This document shows positions 5,178 to 6,890 of a DNA stretch of 6,890 bases, piece by piece. Under the pieces are notes generated by a model. It saw only the letters and a program-made list of their open reading frames with translations. It was not told the DNA's origin and searched no databases. Made by a program: the position numbers and the translations under genes. How positions within the stretch are numbered: the first letter of the stretch is position 1; every line of letters starts with the position of its first letter. Origin of the DNA: Blastocatellia bacterium. Lineage in GTDB: Bacteria; Acidobacteriota; Blastocatellia; Chloracidobacteriales; JADJPF01. Where the stretch lies: positions 1 to 6,890 of the forward strand of contig JAEUQL010000196.1 of the NCBI GenBank assembly GCA_016789295.1. Direction: 5' to 3'.

Positions 5178-6566
5178 ATGACAAAGAGAGAGTTGATCAC
5201 CCAAGTAGCGGCTCGAACGGGTTTGACCAAAAGATCTGTAGGTCGATGCCTAGATGGGCTTCTTGGCTCTCTCAAGCACAGTATTGCTCAGGGCAGATCG
5301 GTCAAGCTACGTGGTTTTGGCCAGTTTCGTGTAATTAGAGTGCGTGCCAAAAGCCAGAGTAGAGATGGACAAGAAAATACTGGACAAGAGTCTGGTAAGG
5401 TTGTTTTGAAAGCACGCTACAGGTTGCGCTTTAGGCCAGGTCAGAGTCTTGTCTGGTTAGGCGAAAGCAGAGCCAAACCACTATCAAGTAATGCAGAAAT
5501 ATCAAAGGTCTTGATAGAAAATAACATCAGTGGAGGAACCATGAACGACACGAGCGAAGCACAAGACCAGACACAGGAAGAAGCATCGTTTCAGGGTCTA
5601 GACGTAGGTACAAGCCGTATTGTGTTGGCCAGCGGCACATTCAATAATATAAAGACACAGACCCAGCTAAATGCTTTTGTGACTGTTCCATACTCAAAAT
5701 TTACTGAAAATATTCTTAAGCAGAACAAGATCCCTTACCAGTTGAATGGTAGTAAAGAGCTTGTCATATTTGGTAATGAGTCAGAAAAATTTGCTAACTC
5801 TTTCAATGTTGAAGCACGTCGCCCAATGTACAATGGCTTGCTAAATCCAAATGAGGCAAATGGATGGTTGGTCATACAGTCAATAATAGAACTTCTTGTC
5901 AAGAAGTCAAAAAAGCAGGAGATGATCTGTTTTTCTGTCCCTGGTGCTCCACGAGGTGGTGAGGCAAATCTTGTCTACCACGAAGGTATGATAAAGAACT
6001 ATTTGCAGAGTCTTGGTTACAGTGCAAAGAGTGTCAACGAGGGGCTTGCAGTTGTTTTTGCCGAGCTTGAGAAGGATAACTTTACAGGTATTGGAATAAG
6101 CTGTGGTGGTGGAATGTGCAATGTTTGCCTTGCTTTTATGTCTGTTCCAGTCTTTTCATTCAGCATTTCGAAAGCAGGTGATTACATCGACACAGCAGTG
6201 GCTGCGGTCACTAGTGAAGTTCCAACACGCATTCGAGTGATCAAAGAAGAGAGTCTTGATCTATCGCGCCAACCAAAAGACAAATATGAGAATGCAATGC
6301 ACATATACTATGAGGAGATGATATTGACTCTTGTTGAAGCCCTTCGCTCAGAGATCTCAGAGTCTCGCAATCTGCCAAAACTCGACAGGCCAATCCCAAT
6401 AGTGATCTCAGGAGGGACAGCTAAACCAAAAGGTTTTATTGACAAATTTGACAAGATCTTCAAACAGAACGATTTTCCTATAAAAGTTTCTGAAGTACGC
6501 ATTTCAGATGAACCACTCACTGCTACAGCACGTGGCTGCTACATAGCAGCAGCATACGAAGCTTGA
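5178..6566 (+). CDS. HU/IHF-type DNA-binding domain fused to an actin-like ATPase domain (MreB/ParM/MamK-like)
   Basis: One uninterrupted frame of 462 codons from the ATG at 5178. A GTG at 5160 would add six residues, but HU proteins begin exactly at MTKRELI. Neither start has a good Shine-Dalgarno. Residues 1-99 are an HU/IHF fold: MTKRELITQVAARTGLTKRSV, then KLRGFGQF (43-50) and RFRPG (84-88). The DNA-intercalating RNP of the beta arm is absent, so the HU domain is divergent. A linker (100-121) leads to Met122, preceded by a strong internal ribosome binding site. From there 341 residues form a complete actin-like ATPase: phosphate-1 loop LDVGTSR (141-147), FSVPG and SVNEGLAVVF, phosphate-2 loop GISCGGGMCNV (306-316), SKAGDYID (331-338), IRVIKEESLD, and adenosine loop VISGGTAKPKGF (409-420). 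The layout recalls MamK. The usual first Asp of phosphate-2 is Ser308. Filament formation and DNA association are inferred. The stop lies 32 bp before the ccsA-like gene, so the two are probably cotranscribed. Confidence 0.8.
   Translation: MTKRELITQVAARTGLTKRSVGRCLDGLLGSLKHSIAQGRSVKLRGFGQFRVIRVRAKSQSRDGQENTGQESGKVVLKARYRLRFRPGQSLVWLGESRAKPLSSNAEISKVLIENNISGGTMNDTSEAQDQTQEEASFQGLDVGTSRIVLASGTFNNIKTQTQLNAFVTVPYSKFTENILKQNKIPYQLNGSKELVIFGNESEKFANSFNVEARRPMYNGLLNPNEANGWLVIQSIIELLVKKSKKQEMICFSVPGAPRGGEANLVYHEGMIKNYLQSLGYSAKSVNEGLAVVFAELEKDNFTGIGISCGGGMCNVCLAFMSVPVFSFSISKAGDYIDTAVAAVTSEVPTRIRVIKEESLDLSRQPKDKYENAMHIYYEEMILTLVEALRSEISESRNLPKLDRPIPIVISGGTAKPKGFIDKFDKIFKQNDFPIKVSEVRISDEPLTATARGCYIAAAYEA
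5481..5517 (+). repeat. Alternative hairpins just upstream of the internal start
   Basis: CTATCAAG at 5481-5488 is perfectly complementary to CTTGATAG at 5510-5517. A second copy of TATCAA at 5500-5505 can pair with the same TTGATA (5511-5516) across a five-base loop. The structure lies in the interdomain linker of the HU-actin frame and ends 14 bases before the internal Shine-Dalgarno. There is no T-tract, so it is not a typical terminator. It could be a relict of an intergenic region or modulate internal initiation. Confidence 0.4.
5532..5543 (+). promoter_or_regulatory. Internal Shine-Dalgarno and ATG at the HU-actin domain junction
   Basis: GGAGGA at 5532-5537 is followed, after the short spacing AACC from the GGAGG core, by an in-frame ATG at 5541. 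It is the best Shine-Dalgarno match among the plus-strand genes of this window. The ATG lies about 18 residues before the phosphate-1 loop, where a stand-alone actin gene would be expected to start, and would give a 341-residue protein (5541-6566), close to ParM/MamK length. This suggests either two products from one frame or that the actin is the main product. Confidence 0.55.
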
Positions 6567-6598
6567 GCTTTTGAAGGTTGTGGAGCGCAAGAAGTTTT

Positions 6599-6890
6599 AT
6601 GAAGACGCTTCTCTTCATTGCTCTACCTTTTTACCTTGTTGGATTCGTTCCATTGGTGGCATTACTATTTAAAAAGCAGGTGCCACCAATTGCCACTATA
6701 CTTATGCCTGTTTTTTGTGGTTTTGCTCTACACACAGGCTCAATAGTACTACGTGGTCTGGAAGTAGATCGTTTTCCTTTGGTTCTTTCTGTTGAGATCT
6801 TCTCTTTCTTGGGTTGGGTAATAGCTGGATATTTTTTGATAGGCAGTCTGTCAAACCGTAGTAGATTGCTTGTTAACTATATCTTTCCTA
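6599..6890 (+). CDS. CcsA/HemX-type cytochrome c assembly membrane protein, N-terminal part
   Basis: From the ATG at 6599, 97 codons run open to the right edge of the window. Three hydrophobic segments are visible: residues 4-24 (LLFIALPFYLVGFVPLVALLF), about 31-51 with the family-typical FALHTGSIVLRGLE (42-55), and about 61-83. The run R58-F-P-L followed by SVEIFSFLGWVIAGYFLI (64-81) is characteristic of the CcsA/ResC/HemX/YpjD family, whose members handle haem in cytochrome c maturation or sit beside haem synthesis genes. The tryptophan-rich haem-binding segment and C-terminal histidines of CcsA proper lie beyond the edge, so CcsA and HemX/YpjD cannot be told apart. The start follows the HU-actin stop by 32 bp without a visible terminator. 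AAGAAG at 6589-6594 is a weak ribosome binding site. An in-frame TTG at 6578 is a less likely alternative start. Confidence 0.75.
   Translation, partial: MKTLLFIALPFYLVGFVPLVALLFKKQVPPIATILMPVFCGFALHTGSIVLRGLEVDRFPLVLSVEIFSFLGWVIAGYFLIGSLSNRSRLLVNYIFP

Overview
This is an AT-rich bacterial window (GC roughly 40% by eye) holding six protein-coding genes. Two are cut by the window ends. I see no RNA gene, insertion sequence, phage gene or CRISPR array. Coding density is high and the gene starts look bacterial. The organism cannot be named from this sequence. The ComEC with a long hydrophilic insert, the amidase style and the actin-like protein remind me of Acidobacteriota (Blastocatellia-type) proteins, but that is recall without a search and should be treated as weak.

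Left part (1-748, minus strand): the N-terminal third of an exported formylglycine-generating-enzyme-like (SUMF1/FGE-sulfatase domain) protein, and upstream of it a small thioredoxin-fold ArsC/Spx/YffB-family protein. The latter starts 69 bp from, and is divergent to, comEC.

Middle (818-3496, plus strand): a full-length ComEC/Rec2 DNA-uptake channel with all three expected parts (DUF4131/OB region, competence membrane domain, metallo-beta-lactamase domain). A consensus extended -10 promoter just after its stop starts a new transcription unit. The first gene there (3594-5054) is a membrane-anchored N-acetylmuramoyl-L-alanine amidase of the AmpD/PGRP fold.

Right part (5055-6890, plus strand): a leader with overlapping inverted repeats, then the most unusual gene of the window. 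It is a single open frame encoding an HU/IHF-type DNA-binding domain followed by a complete MreB/ParM/MamK-like actin ATPase domain. A strong internal Shine-Dalgarno sequence and start codon sit exactly at the domain junction, so the gene may give both a DNA-binding actin fusion and a free actin. It is followed 32 bp later by the start of a CcsA/HemX-type cytochrome c assembly membrane protein.

Taken together the plus-strand genes concern the envelope and DNA: DNA import (ComEC), peptidoglycan cleavage (amidase), a possible DNA-associated filament (HU-actin) and haem/cytochrome assembly (CcsA). Whether they form one functional system is inference only. The HU-actin gene with its embedded start site is the item most worth following up.
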